The notes below the pieces were generated by a model. The model made no database searches. It saw only the letters and a list, made by a program, of their open reading frames with translations, and was not told the DNA's origin. Shown in pieces: positions 10,390 to 22,031 of a stretch of DNA of 64,000 bases. Origin of the DNA: Diphasiastrum complanatum (Eukaryota; Streptophyta; Lycopodiopsida; Lycopodiales; Lycopodiaceae); assembly GCA_029204225.1 (NCBI GenBank), contig CM055108.1, positions 12,711,955 through 12,775,954 of the forward strand, read 5' to 3'. Within the stretch, counting starts at the first letter, position 1. Each line of letters starts with the position of its first letter. A program made the position numbers and the translations under genes.

Positions 10390-11530
10390 ACGGCAGATCC
10401 ACAAATGTTTTTGAAGGTAAAAGGCAGGTCGGAATAGGTAGATCTATAGGATTTGCTATCCCGGTGGGTATTTAGATGTCTAATTTTCTATTCATTAGAT
10501 GTTTTAGGATGTTGCAGATCCAGATGAGGGTGCTAGATGAGGGTGTTGTAGATCCAGATGCTGCTACTGTAGATCCAGAATTTTTTGTGGTAGGTCCAGA
10601 TTTGCAGATGCTTGGAATGCCCATCAGAATAGACAAATCTGTGGGGGGTTTGTTAAAACAGCGCCTATTTCGATGGGTATTCCGATGTCAGATCTTCTAG
10701 TCATCTACTGTATATCCAATTTTTTGGTGCAGATATAGATTTGCATATGGATCTTTTTTGTTCTTTGTGTAAATTTAGTTTTGGCTTCGTGTGGATTTGC
10801 TTTGTGTGAATATGGTTTTTTCAAATTTGTTTTGTAAAATTTAGATTGTTGCGAAAATAATTTTTGTGGTTATATACTTAACAAACTTCAATACTGGTTT
10901 TTGTTTTGTAGGTTTCTTTGTTGATTTCTGGGTCGATCACCATCAGAATAGTTGAGATGTAGATTCTTTAGCAGATCCAATGTACTGACAGGGTCGGAAT
11001 GGCAGTCGGAATACACGATGTTGTTTTGAACAATATACCAGTGTATATTTTGACGTGTTCTAACCTCTCTTTAGATTTTTTTTGAACTTTCAAATGACAG
11101 ATTTGTGAATTTTTTAATAGATCTGTAAAGCTTAGGTATTTTTTTAAGTAGAATCTTCAATTGTGATGAGTAGTTCTTTTTTTTCATTAGGCAAAAGTTG
11201 TATGAGACTTTGTTATGGTTTTGTTTTGCAAGTTTGTATGCTGATTTTTTGGCTCAAGTACCATCCAAGCAGCTGACTAATACAATTAGTAGCAGATCTA
11301 AATATTTGTACAATTTTGTAGCAGTTTGTCTTTTTTGTTGTAGATCCACATTTTGTAGTATAGAACTACATTCAATTTTATTTACATTAGGATTTATGAA
11401 TATAGATCTACACATTTTAGAAACAGATATCTACTTTTGTTGATAAATCTGTTGATAATGGGTAGATCTATCAGCTGGCTGAGAATTAGTGGAGGTCGAA
11501 ACAGACCTCGGAATATGTGGATCTGTTTAA
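10390..11530. repeat. Island enriched in the word AGATC(C/T)
   Basis: Around sixteen occurrences of AGATC, mostly as GTAGATC, GCAGATCC or ATAGATCT, spread over 1.1 kb (for example near 10395, 10439, 10516, 10549, 10570, 10977, 11124, 11303, 11342, 11405, 11462 and 11517). The island closes with the inverted repeat GAGGTC-gaaaca-GACCTC near 11490. Two tracts, at 10330-10375 and 10895-10915, resemble intron 3' ends (T-rich, then TGCAG or TGTAG followed by 'gtttctttt/g'), but no coding exon is recognisable. Confidence 0.5.
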
Positions 11531-11592
11531 GATAGTATATCATCACTTATACGGGCTATGAAGAGACAAGTAGCGTCCTCCACATCGGGGCA

Positions 11593-12306
11593 GTGTCGGA
11601 AAGTGAGGAACACAACATCACCCTGCCAATCAAACACAAGAGATTCGAGGATGAAGCAGCAGTAGTAGATGGAGGATCCAGTGTCAGTTTGATCTCCACT
11701 ACTTTATATGAAAAGTGGACTTTACAGGGGTTGAAGCCAATAAGATCGGCCATCAAGCTAGCGGATCAATCCTGTGTAAAACCAAGGGGGGTGGTTGCCG
11801 ATATCCCTATAAAAATAGTAGGCATGCAGTTCATGATCACCTTTGTAGTAATGGATATACTTGAATCTCCAGGTACATATCGTGTTTTACTAAGAAGACC
11901 GTGGCTGAGAACTGCACAAGTAGTACACAACTGGGGTACGCAAAAACTCACCTTTGAAAACAGAGAGCAGGTTGTAAGAGTTGATCCAACCACATGGGCA
12001 TTGAAACCTATTGCACCCAAGGCTGATGATGGATCATCCATGATAGATCACATGATAGATCGCCCAAGGCAAGCCAAGGGTGGTCACTATGATTTAGAGA
12101 CGGATGTCGTGATATGGACGGATGCATTAGCAATGATTGACTGCCAAGCATGTCAATACGAATCAGATCATGAACCCAACACATCTTCACCCAAGTGTTA
12201 CACCATGGACTCACCAATCACATTTGTGGTGAATATGATAAACGTAGCATGGCTGTCAGCAGAACCTATTGAGAATCCAGTGGACAATAATTTAGTACCT
12301 ACGTAA
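11593..12306 (+). pseudogene. Ty3/gypsy aspartic protease fragment
   Basis: An uninterrupted frame of 237 codons without its own gag or RT. Residues 22-35 (AAVVDGGSSVSLIS) are the retropepsin active site with flap-side context, but the usual D-T/S-G is D-G-G, which should weaken or abolish cleavage. The later motif YRVLLRRPWLRTAQVVHNW is the conserved second half of the fold (ILGRPWL in family members), with R in place of G. Gag upstream is absent and the region ends about 80 bp before the LTR that starts at 12388. That LTR probably cut the element, removing RT. The start shown is a GTG, so the true upstream reading is unknown. Confidence 0.75.
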
Positions 12307-12387
12307 TCCACCAAAGGCGGGCCAAGAAGACCCTCTACTAAACTGGTAGAGTGTCGAGGGACCGGCACTACTTCAGGCCGTGGGTCC

Positions 12388-12955
12388 TGTTGGGGGTATT
12401 CCCGACATATTTTGAATAAATAATATTGTTTAATAAAATGTGTTGCGAGGGCATGGCATCTTGTGCGTATAAGCCCATGGTCCAATGAGCATGCAAGTTG
12501 AGTTGTAAATAAAATAATAGACTTGGGCCCCTTTGTAAGTATAATAAAACTTGAGGCCCAAAGTCAATTTTAGACTTAGAGTTTACTTTTTTAGAGTTGG
12601 ATCCAATTTTGGAGTCACATGAATCTTGTGATTTTCAATGTACTTTTTGTGGACTCTTTGATCAAGTTGGGTCCAAGATGAATGGATAGATCAATGTAGA
12701 TATCAGCCAATAGGATTTTGGGGCAAGGGCCTTTCCCATTTATAAAAAGGCACCATTTGTACTCTAATTTCATGCTTAATTGAGAGGAGGAGACTCTACC
12801 ATTTTGGGAGCTCAAGCATCCTCAATTGTTAATCACTCTTGCTTATGCTATTGTTGTGGATTATTTGTTAATTTCAGTTTTCATGCTTTTTGGTTATGCT
12901 AGCTAAGGTTTCTCCATAAGCAATGATATTGAGCATTTCAACTAACCTCCATCTC
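12388..12955 (+). repeat. LTR family C, plus orientation
   Basis: Begins TGTTGGGGGTATTCCCGACA. The first 270 bases match the reverse complement of 51707-51974 (shared 'ggcatggcatc', 'cacatgaatcttgtga', 'caatgtactttt'). A TATA element (tttataaaaagg, 12739) lies after an 'ccaataggatttt' box, a typical LTR promoter layout. The right boundary is uncertain because it runs into a CT-rich tract at 12958-13012. The LTR sits just downstream of a gypsy protease and seems to have interrupted it. Confidence 0.7.
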
Positions 12956-13019
12956 ATCTCTCTCACTCTCTCTCTCTCTCTCTTCCCCTCTCTTCTTCTT
13001 CTCTTCTCTTTGATCAATG

Positions 13020-14620
13020 TGGGATCAAAAGACAATCTACGCAAGCTCATACTCCTACTCTCAATGGTGTAGCTGAGCGCAAGAATCGTACGATTGTGGA
13101 TAGTGCCAGATCTATGCTAGCTGAGATGAAACTACCAAAAGATTTTTGGCCAGAAGCATGCAGTACAGTAGTCTATCTTCAAAATAGAAGTCGTACCATT
13201 GCCATACCAAAGATAACACCTGAGAAGGCATTCACGAAGAAGAAGCCAAAGGTGAACCACTTGCAAATCTTTGGATGTAAGGCCTTTGTACACATTCCTA
13301 AGGAAGAGAGACGTAAACTTGATGTGAAAGCTATCAAGTGTATATTCCTAGGATATGATGATCGTGTGAAGGGCTATAGATGTTTTCATCCAGTGGAGAA
13401 CAAAATACATGTAAGTCGTGATGTCATCTTTGATGAATCCAAGATGTATGAAGATGAGAATGCTGAGAAGATAGACACATCCAGTGGGAAAGATGATATA
13501 GTGAGGATACCTCCTGATGATGATCCATTTATTGACTTTCCTAGTGATGGACATGAAGATACATCTCAAGATACTATTACTCAACCTCAAGAGACAGGTT
13601 GGAGAGGTAGAGATAGACCTTTTTGTGCAAGAAGGATTGAAGTTGCAGGTGACAAACACAAGGAGAAAGACGTACCGTGAGATACATTTTCACCAGGAAG
13701 CCGATCAGCTGACATGAAGCTCCCTAAGTGATTTGAGAGATTGTTGGAGAGCCGCAACATGGATGACTTTCCAGGATCATCTAGCCAAGGAGAGCTACAA
13801 AGATCAACAAGAGAGAAGACACACCCTGAAAGGTATGAAACAAATTATGCTCTCTTATCTAGCATTATTCAAAGCAAAGAACCTTCAACTTATGGTGAAG
13901 CGAAAGATGATGACATTTGGGTCAAACCCATTGTTTGTAAATGGGTATACAGGACTAAGTACCATGCAGATGGAAGTATAGCAAAGCACAAAGCAAGATT
14001 GGTGATCAAAGGGTGTGCACAAAGTGAAGGGATCGACTATGAGAAGACCTTTGAACCAGTATGTAAGTGGAATATTCTATGTCTACTTGTTGCTTTAGCT
14101 TCACATTTTGGTTGGCCTTTGCATCAGATGGATGTGAAATCTGTTTTTCTAAATGGTGAGTTAGAAGAAGAGGTTTTCATGGATCAACCCGAAGGCTTCA
14201 TAGCGAAAGGACAAGAGAATAAAGTATGTCGCTTGAAAAAAGCATTTTATGGTCTTAAATAGGCACCACGTGCGTGGTATAGTAGGAGTGATGCCTACTT
14301 TCATTCAAAGAAGATGGTGAAAACACATTCAGATCCAAAGTTGTATATCTTATGCTTTGGTAGTATGGTTGCTTTGATTGCTCTTTATGTTGATGACTTG
14401 ATTATTACAAGAAATAATCAAGAGATGATAGACAAAGATAGACCTCATGAAACAAGATGACAGATCTCAGCCTAATGCATTATTGTCTTGGAGTAAAGGT
14501 GTGGCAAAAAAGACATGAAGTGGGTTTAACACAGGTGAAGTATGTCAGAGAGTTGCTGCACAAGTTCAGGTTGCAAGACTGCAAGCCAGTCAACACTTGT
14601 ATTAAACTAGGTAAAAAGTG
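13020..14620 (+). pseudogene. Ty1/copia integrase - reverse transcriptase fragment
   Basis: Starts abruptly inside the integrase at the catalytic-glutamate region (NGVAERKNR, near 13060), continues through the C-terminal INT (IFGCKAFVHIP, KCIFLGYDD) to about 13680. After shifts the RVT_2 domain follows: KWVYRTKYHADGSIAKHKAR, then QMDVKSVFLNGELEEEVF, and the YVDD active-site box at 14386-14397. A TAG replaces Q in YGLK*APRAWYSR (14260), and a frameshift near 14440 precedes MTDLSLMHYCLG. RNase H is missing and gag, PR and the N-terminal INT are also missing. At least two stops and three shifts; inactive. Confidence 0.85.
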
Positions 14621-14724
14621 ATGGCATATAAAATGACCTCTAAACAAGTTATCGATGAGAAGAAAATGGTAAAGGAGTCAGTCTATATCTCGATTACAGT
14701 TCAAGCTAACATAAATTCTTGGGA

Positions 14725-14940
14725 TTGATTAATCGTAGAAACCGAGCCAATCAATTGTTCGAAGGCTTTCTGGTTCTCTACAGTCCAAGAAAAAGGTTCA
14801 TTCTTTGTCAAGGGTCTCACTAATGGAGAAATGAGAAAAGAGTAGTTACTCAAAAACTTCCTATAATAATCTGCTCTTCCTAGGAAATAACGTAACTCCT
14901 TCATGATGGTGGGGGATAGCATCACTTTCGGTCAGTCAAA
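14725..14940 (-). pseudogene. Ty3/gypsy RT-RNase H connection fragment
   Basis: The minus frame reads TIMKELRYFLGRADYYRKFL and SWTVENQKAFEQL, the conserved segment between gypsy reverse transcriptase and RNase H (KELRSFLGLxxYYRRFI ... WTxExQxAFExLK). Only about 70 codons remain. It faces the copia fragment in the opposite orientation, marking a nested insertion boundary near 14700. Confidence 0.8.
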
Positions 14941-16353
14941 ATCGTATGGGTTGGGCAATGGCCGCTAGGGTTTCTTAGAATCAATCGGCTTATACCTTGC
15001 TTATTAGAAATTCACAATAACAAAGACAACCAATTACAAATCCAGTTCTTGCCTAGCAATCAGATGGTTATAGTTACTAGAGTATTTCAAGGAAAGATAC
15101 AGGTTCAATGACTTTCCTGTATGCAGCTAGATTGGCCTTCCAAATGCCAAGCGTTTAACCCGTCAGACAAATACTAAACCTACAGCAAATGGTTGATTCC
15201 CAAATCTGGGATTTATTTTATAATTGTTGTTATTAGTCAGACCAATCATCAAAACCAACTCAAAATCGGTCCAAGAAGTTATTTATGGTTAGAGCAATGA
15301 TGAGAAATCAGTACAATGACCTTCTAATAATGCAATTTACAAGTCCTTTTGAATCCCAAATAAATGCCGAAGATACTTAAAGGTTTTTGTTAAGAAGTTT
15401 TTGGATTCCTATTTTCAACTGGGTGATGGCACAACATCCAACAGGTTGCAGGTAGTGTGAATTAGATGAAACTGCGAGTCAGATAAAAGTAAAAATGAGG
15501 CCAGGGGTGAAAAGAGTGTTTGGCTGCAGGCAAGGGTTTGTAAAGTTTTGGAATGGGCCTCTAATTATAAGGAGGGCTTCAAGCAAACCCACAAACATGG
15601 TTATGGACAGGTTCTTTCCATGCAGACAGGATCACAAGGAAGCTATGAAGTGGCCACAGATAGGTAATGGCAAAACGCTGGAAGGAGAGAGGGCCACAGA
15701 CAGAGGCTTTGATAGGTCGCTGATCATGTAGGGAGTTGCAGATCAAAATTAGAACATAGATAGGTAGATCCTTAGGCAGGCAGCAAGGCAGCGATGGGCA
15801 GCAAGATGTCAAGAAAATGGCACAGCCCACAGAGCGGCTGTAGACATGGATGAAACCACAGATAGGTTTCTTTTCAGAAAAGCAGGGTTAGGAATGTGCC
15901 ACAAATCAATGTGATAGTAACCCACGGATTTCATTACTAGACTATAAACTAGCAATGAATGGTCACAATTAGTCTCTCAGATTGTAAAGCACTCAAACAT
16001 ACAGTCTATCACATATAGAACTGCAAGAAATTGATTTAGACAATTGTAAATCAGGGAGATAGCAATCTTCCAAGTCTCAGATCTTTCTAAATAAGGTGGC
16101 AAAGCTTTTCACAATTCCACAGCCTCCAACCACTAGATTAGGAACAACAAAAAACAAATAATGCCAAATCTGATTCCACAAATAAAATGGTGAAAACACA
16201 ATGCTAAAGATCAAACCAATGAATCGATAGCAGTGAAATGGGATAGACAGCAAAGTGGAAGAGGCTGAGAGTGGAGGCACCAAACACAACAACTTCTCCT
16301 TCTCTCTTCACCTTCTCACCAAAAACTCTTTGCACACAAGTTTCTCTACAAGT

Positions 16354-16357
<4 letters not shown>
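14941..16357. other. Unassigned, possibly part of a long LTR
   Basis: No coding domain recognised. The ORFs at 15495-15731 and 16077-16292 have no family resemblance. 15580-15860 is rich in the phrases 'acagataggt' and 'ggcagcaaggcagc', hinting at local slippage duplication. The block ends in the CT microsatellite. Confidence 0.35.

Positions 16358-16436
<79 letters not shown>
16358..16436. repeat. (CT)n microsatellite, about 38 units
   Basis: Uninterrupted CT dinucleotides. The serine-leucine and glutamate-arginine ORFs on the two strands are translation artefacts of this repeat. Confidence 0.97.
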
Positions 16437-16438
<2 letters not shown>

Positions 16439-17240
16439 AAGAAGATGAATGATGACAATGAGAATGCTATCCCACACCCCTCCTTATACGTAGGGGCTCA
16501 ATGGGCTGGAGGTGCACCCCTTCAAGAAATGGGGCACCTCATGAATTTTCAAAAAATTGTCTCTAAAAATAGGGCATTGGCCCAAATTTATTTTTAACAC
16601 CTAACTTGGCCTCAACTTGCAATTTCAAAGTCAAGTTGGGCCCTATTTACGATTTCAGTTTCTATGGGCTCACGACCAAGTTTTTAATTACTAAAATTGT
16701 ATTACGAAAATACTTGGCATCTCCTAGTCCCGACAAACCCAAATACAATGTAATTTAGCAAATGAACAGTATTTTAATAGCAGTGCAACCGGCCATTATG
16801 GGCCATTTACGTGTCATTTTTAAGTAGTTCTGCATTGGCGTAATAGCACGCAGCGACGATTTTTCATCGAAAATAGCTTTAAAAAGGGGTCTTTTTTCTC
16901 GCAAACATTGGCGACCTTCACGGGTAAAGAATGGTCCCCATTCTTCAAACTCAACATCTCTGGCTACACAAAGACCAATAGACCAGCCAATAGCATCCTA
17001 GGTTGACCCAAAAGCCATACAGCAACATGTCTTCAAGATAAGCAACAACAAATTACCCCCTAGACCGGCCAATAGCATCCTAGGCCGACCCAAAAGGGTT
17101 CCAATCAACATCAGATCTTCATGAAGAACAACATCTCAGGTCCTGCATATAAGGCTTGATGATACTGTAACACAATCAGATCACAATTAGTAGCTTAGTT
17201 CATTTTCAATCATCATCTAAAGTTCAAGTGCCTTATCCAT
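16437..17240. other. Unassigned, with an 82-bp spaced duplication and a PBS-like site
   Basis: 'gcaaaCATTGGCGACC' near 16904 resembles an LTR end followed by a gypsy PBS on the plus strand, but the tRNA match is not clear. At 16981-17014 and 17063-17096 the 34-bp phrase 'gaccrgccaatagcatccta' + 'ggyygacccaaaag' occurs twice, 82 bp apart, diverged mainly by C/T changes. No ORF supported. Confidence 0.4.
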
Positions 17241-17539
17241 TGGGCTGAGTCCGGTCACAAATCATAGGGTTTCAAATTTCCACATATCATATGAAGTTCA
17301 AAAGCGCCAGGTGCTAAATTTGCAAAACCAACACAAATGTTGGTTACCTCACGTTGTGGAATTACTGGCTGGGTAAAGTAGTAAATTATACTACTGGTAG
17401 CGTTTGGAGTTGGTCTATCGTTGTTGCTTCTGCATAAAGCCAACGGATTTCGTAGTGGGCATAAGGTTTCAATGCTAGCCACACATCTGCCTCACCTCGG
17501 ATAAATTCACTCTCATCGAAAACAGGTCCACAACCATTA

Positions 17540-17967
17540 AAGACATCGTGATCAAATACTTCATTAGCTAGTCTATCTGCTTCATGATTGTATTCCCTTC
17601 TGATATGCTAAATATCAATTTCAACAAACAACTTCATTAGTCTTTGAATCTCCCTAATGTACATGGCCAAGACAAGATTTTTCACATCCCACACACCAGT
17701 AACCAAGTTGCATATAAGTGCAGAATCTCCTCTAGCCGTCAAATGAGTCACTTTTTTATGAAAGGCCAGTTTCATTCCTGCTAATAGCGCTTTGGCTTCT
17801 GCCATGTTACAGGTGAACCTTTTACCTAAACAGGCTCCTAGTTTGGCAATGAGGACTCCATGTCTAGATTTCAAGATCACTCCAATGGTGCCAACAAGTC
17901 GGCTACCGCCATCAAACCATAAATTCGCTTTCATTGTCGGTTTCATGGTTGTATTTGTCATGGTCAC
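17540..17967 (-). pseudogene. RNase H domain located 3' of the gypsy integrase
   Basis: A plant-type RNase H domain (RVT_3-like). Read on the minus strand the active-site acidic residues are visible in order: D in LWFDGGSR, E in CNMAEAKALLAGMKLA, D in ARGDSALICNLV, and the final D in REYNHEADRLANEVF. The family uses these to cut the RNA strand of RNA-DNA hybrids. The frame opens with a GTG that overlaps the integrase stop TGA (17964-17967), a -1 type overlap. One internal stop lies before HIRREYN; otherwise it is open. This is a second RNase H separate from the one fused to RT, and its position after integrase is unusual. It is followed by about 90 residues of unknown sequence (17255-17482). 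Confidence 0.8.
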
Positions 17968-19150
17968 ACATAATAGGGTTTTACCTTATTGATATTGATG
18001 GGGGTATCCATATCTCTACCATGCATGTCACTAAGAATCATAGTATTATTCTTAGAAACCTTCTTGAGAACATATGGACCTAACCAAATAGCCATTAATT
18101 TTTCAGGGAATAATTCCATTCTAGCATCATAAAAGATGACCAATTGTACTTTCCGAAACTGGTACTTCTTAGCTTTGAGATTGTGGAACCCCTTCAACTT
18201 TTTCTTTGTTCGTTCTATTTGCAACAAGGCTCTAGACCTCTTCTCATCCAGTTTGTTTAATACCATAATTTGTTCACTAATAGCAGACTCATATGGCAAA
18301 TCATGTTCTTTGGAGAATCTCAGTGTCTCCAATTCGATCTCGATTGGCATTACACTCTCTACACCATAGACCAATTTTTTGTTTGTACTCTCCACCTGCC
18401 CATTGGCCTGTGGGTTGTAAGGTGTGGTTTTATTATGCTTATACTCAATCTTTTCACAAGATTCTGAATGACCTTATTTAAGAAATGGGTACCTCTATCA
18501 GAAACTAATTCCTTCGGGGTCCCAAATCTACAAACAATATTTTCCATAAGGAACTTAGCCGTTTCTACAACATTATCCTTCTTCACAGCTTTGGCTTCTG
18601 ACCACTTAGTGAAGTAATCAGTTGCTACAATGATATAATTTTTCTACCCTATCGAAGAGGGTTTCCCAGGTCAATGCCCCATTTTTCAAAGGGCAACTGA
18701 GAGTCAGGGTTATCAAGGGCCTTATTCTTTTATCGGGCACTCCTACCCTTTGACAAATATCACATTTTACGTAATAATCGTGGCAATCCTTAAATAGTGT
18801 GGACCACCAGTATCCTACCCTTAGGACCTTCTGTGCTATGGCATCACCTGCAAAGTGACCCCCACATGCAGAGTTGTGGCATTTTTCAAGGATAAATGGG
18901 ACTTCATTGGGTAGTACACACTTTGGTAAACGCCTTCAATGCCCTTCCTATACAATCTATTGTCTATTACTTTGAATCTCAAAGCCCGAACTTTAAGCTT
19001 CTTTTTCTCGGCTTTTGACAGACCTTTAGACAGTTCTAAGGTGGTCAGGTAATGGGCTAAATCTTGATACCATTGTGGTACTGCTTCGACATCCAATTTA
19101 AACATTTCATGATTCTCATTGTCCATTTGGTCAAATGGGACTTCTTGCAA
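17964..19150 (-). pseudogene. Ty3/gypsy integrase
   Basis: Nearly complete integrase across three frames. N-terminal zinc-binding part: HNSACGGHFAGD near 18870 and CDICQR near 18750 (HHCC). Core: ATDYFTKWSEAKAVKK (first D, near 18610), LVSDRGTHFLN (second D, near 18500) and NGQVESTNKK (E, near 18390), so the DDE triad is intact. Immediately after VESTNKKL the sequence jumps to VYGVESVMPIEIE, lacking about 45 residues normally present (the RDWADRLPEALWAYRTT region), an in-frame deletion. The C-terminal part runs through WLGPYVLKKV to KVKPYYV. One stop and several shifts. The RT and first RNase H upstream are missing beyond 19150. Confidence 0.85.
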
Positions 19151-19159
19151 TGACCCATG

Positions 19160-21455
19160 TTCTTCAACGAATACATCAATGTGAGGTTGCGAATTCTTCT
19201 GTTGTCAACGTTTTCTTAGCACTATGCTTATCAAGACAAGTACTTTACATAAGCTTGTCATTCCCTGGTGTAGTGATTATAGGTCATTCTACTAAGGATT
19301 TACGTTCCAATAACACTTGCTACTCTACTTCCTATACTTGTGCTACAAACAACAATCTCCTAAAAACTAGTTGACACTACTATAGACATTCATCTTGCTC
19401 ATTTTTTACATATGCAATCTCATTGCTTCATGACTCATTCATCATGAAAATGACAATTGATGCTGGTCTTTAGGAGTCGTTGATGGCACAAGAACTTGCA
19501 TAGAGTGATTAGAGCATCGGAACTAGCAAATGGTATAAGAAAGCTATTCTCGTAGTATGAAAAACAATAGGACATGTTCAAAAGAGTATTATTATTTGAT
19601 GATGCTTTGTACATTCTAGAGTTGCATGTTGGAGGTTTTGTGTGTAGGCTATTAAGTTTGCTCTTATATCCTCCATCACTCTTGAAAGCCGCCTCAAGTC
19701 TTGATTCATCATGGCCGATTGTGCTACCATTTGAAACTCGATTCTAAACCATTAGGTTTAAAATTTCACAATCTCATAATGCAAGCGAAGATCTTCGATC
19801 ACAAATGGGAAGTTGCACTGCAACGAAGTGGGGATTCAACCATGTTGTTCTAGTAACCCATAAGGCTATACTCGTCTACATATACCTCTTATTGTCAAAG
19901 CATTCATCTCGAGTCTCCTCAGCTATCTCTATTATTCTAGGTTTTTGAGAAGAGGGAGTGTGTACCTTCTGCAGGTACAAAGGATCAAGAGAATGAATGA
20001 TTGCACACTAAACTAGCTTATAGTCCAAAAACAATGTGATGGAAAACATTGGCAAGCTAGTTAGCAACAAGGCAAGAGCATTCATCACAATCTAACTATC
20101 ATTACACTATAAATGGATCAATTGGAAGCTTTACTTGAAGAAGTGTATTCTTGAGGTACAAAGCCACCTTATTTATACTACAAGAGGCCTTCTAGAACTC
20201 GTGGAGAGAGAGAGAGAGAGATCATTCTAGATGGCACATTGCCTCTACCTCTCTACTAGATGACAAACAGAGAAATGGATAAGAATCAAGAATCTTTCTT
20301 TTTGAGAATACTTGACCTACAAGAGTAGCCTCACATGATTCTTGATAGGTTCTAGACCTAAACATCACTATGAAGACTAAAGATGTTACTTGACTCTAAT
20401 TGAGAAATTACTTGATTAGTCTATCTATCTCAAGTTTGGACAAATCCCCAGAACTTGAATTTCTAAGTTTAATGATATTTTTATTTCACAACACTTTCAC
20501 ATTGGCCTTCCATTTCTTTAGAAAAACCTTTTAGGATTTTTGAATGGGGGTCTAGGATTTGCTTTGTGCATGGCTTTTTTTTTTAATGTTATAGTTGATT
20601 TGGTGCATGTTACCCGTAGAACAATGGTTTGATAAATTGCATGAATGTACAATCGATGCTTGTTGCATGCCAGTTGACCGAGGTTTTCTAAGGGCTTGAC
20701 CTTTGCTAGCTTTAAAGTTGGTTTCTAAAGTTTTTAGGAGTCAACTTAGAAAATTTATGTTACTAGCACCCAGTAAGAGGAATTTCGGTTTCTTGGTGCT
20801 CAGTTGTCAAAGCTATAACCTTGGACTTTGATGTTCATCCTGGTTTTGGTAGGAGGAATTTGGTTTTTTCTTCTCCACGGACAATATGCATGTATTAGGC
20901 CTTATCAACTTGACATTAGGCTTTTTAACTTTGGTGTGTTACATCGATAGTTATCTATAGTGTCAAGCTGTAATTATCATATCTAAAAGCAAAGAATTTT
21001 CTTGGAGAGAAAACAGATGGTATGGGAAATTAGTAATTTCAAAGGGGATTTCTTGTGTGAGAATGATCTGTAGACCAGTGGTTAGTATTTACATTTTGGT
21101 AATGCTAACAATTGAAACAATTGGTTAAACTTGTTTAGGGTATTTGGAGATGTTATGAGATATAGATCTGGATCCCTCAATGGTATCTCATAAATTCCAA
21201 ATCAGAAATCCTTAAAAGCTATTTCTCACTTTTAAAGAACCTATTGGCCCTTTATGGCCATCTCGCTCTAAAAATTAAACTGATAATTTTATTGCTCTAT
21301 TTTGTGCATCTCCTTGTCTTCCGCTATCTTGATTGCTAGAATGAAATTTGTTCTATGATCTGTAGTCGCGTGTCTCGGTTCTTTTGAGCTTCTGCACAAT
21401 AGAAAATTCAAATAAATAAAATCGTTTGCGACAACGAAACAAATGTCGTTCGCAG
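19160..21455. other. Intergenic, no gene recognised
   Basis: AT-rich DNA without family-resembling ORFs. It has a short (GA)n at 20205-20222. The 3' part (about 21150-21455) may be the diverged upstream flank of repeat D, because 'ggccctttatggcca' also occurs upstream of the second copy near 55258. Confidence 0.4.
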
Positions 21456-21516
21456 CAAAATTTCCACCATCGATCTCTCTTTCTCACGATCGGATGAATC
21501 AATGCTGCTTGGTGAG

Positions 21517-21564
<48 letters not shown>

Positions 21565-21975
21565 ATAGATATATAGATATTTCCAAGACACTAAGCACCT
21601 TTGTGCACAGTGGGATCAACGTGGTTCGTTGTGCATGCTAGTACCCCCGCGGCCCCTCTGTCCTCTTTCTCTCTTCTCTTCCATTAAATTTCCATCTTGT
21701 TTAGGTATGGCTGATGCTGAAAATACAATGCAGCTCCTCCTATAGCCAATGGCCATCCATGACCATCTGATGACTTATTTGGACTAGGACGACCTATTGT
21801 AAAGTTTTACAATAGTCCAAAATGTACTCTACATGGAACGATTCATATTTTTAATGTCAAAAACCCTAATTCTTAAACGTGGTTGCCTCAGAGAGCTGAC
21901 AATTGTACATTTATCCTTCCAGGGCTTCCTACAACCATTTGGTAGTGCATTAACAATGCTAGGATGTCCTACTTG
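21456..21975 (+). repeat. Repeat D, copy 1
   Basis: Aligns with 55330-55955. Shared landmarks are 'aatttccaccat', 'ttggtgagctg', 'ccaagacactaag', 'cctttgtgcaca', 'ctttctctcttctc', 'aggtatggctgatg' and 'gcgcattaacaatgctagga'. Both copies encode a short conserved start MADxENTMQLLL and TYLD followed by a stop, so the family once carried an ORF here. The family is not identified. Copy 1 is cut at about 21975-22031 by LTR E. Confidence 0.75.
21520..21562. repeat. (TA)n microsatellite inside repeat D
   Basis: About 21 TA units followed by 'ctatagatatatagatatt'. It occupies the same site that carries a long (CT)n in copy 2. Confidence 0.95.
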
Positions 21976-22031
21976 GTGGCTTGACGGTGGTCATGAGCGT
22001 AGTGAAGGCTCGGTTGCACAGAATGTAGGCG

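Noticed and set aside
10330-10920. Spliced host gene with two introns
   Set aside because: Only acceptor-like tracts are seen; there are no donor-exon pairs or coding homology.
16900-16925. 5' LTR end and PBS of a plus-strand gypsy element
   Set aside because: The candidate PBS does not match a tRNA 3' end I can name and the adjoining gypsy coding is on the other strand; kept only as a note.
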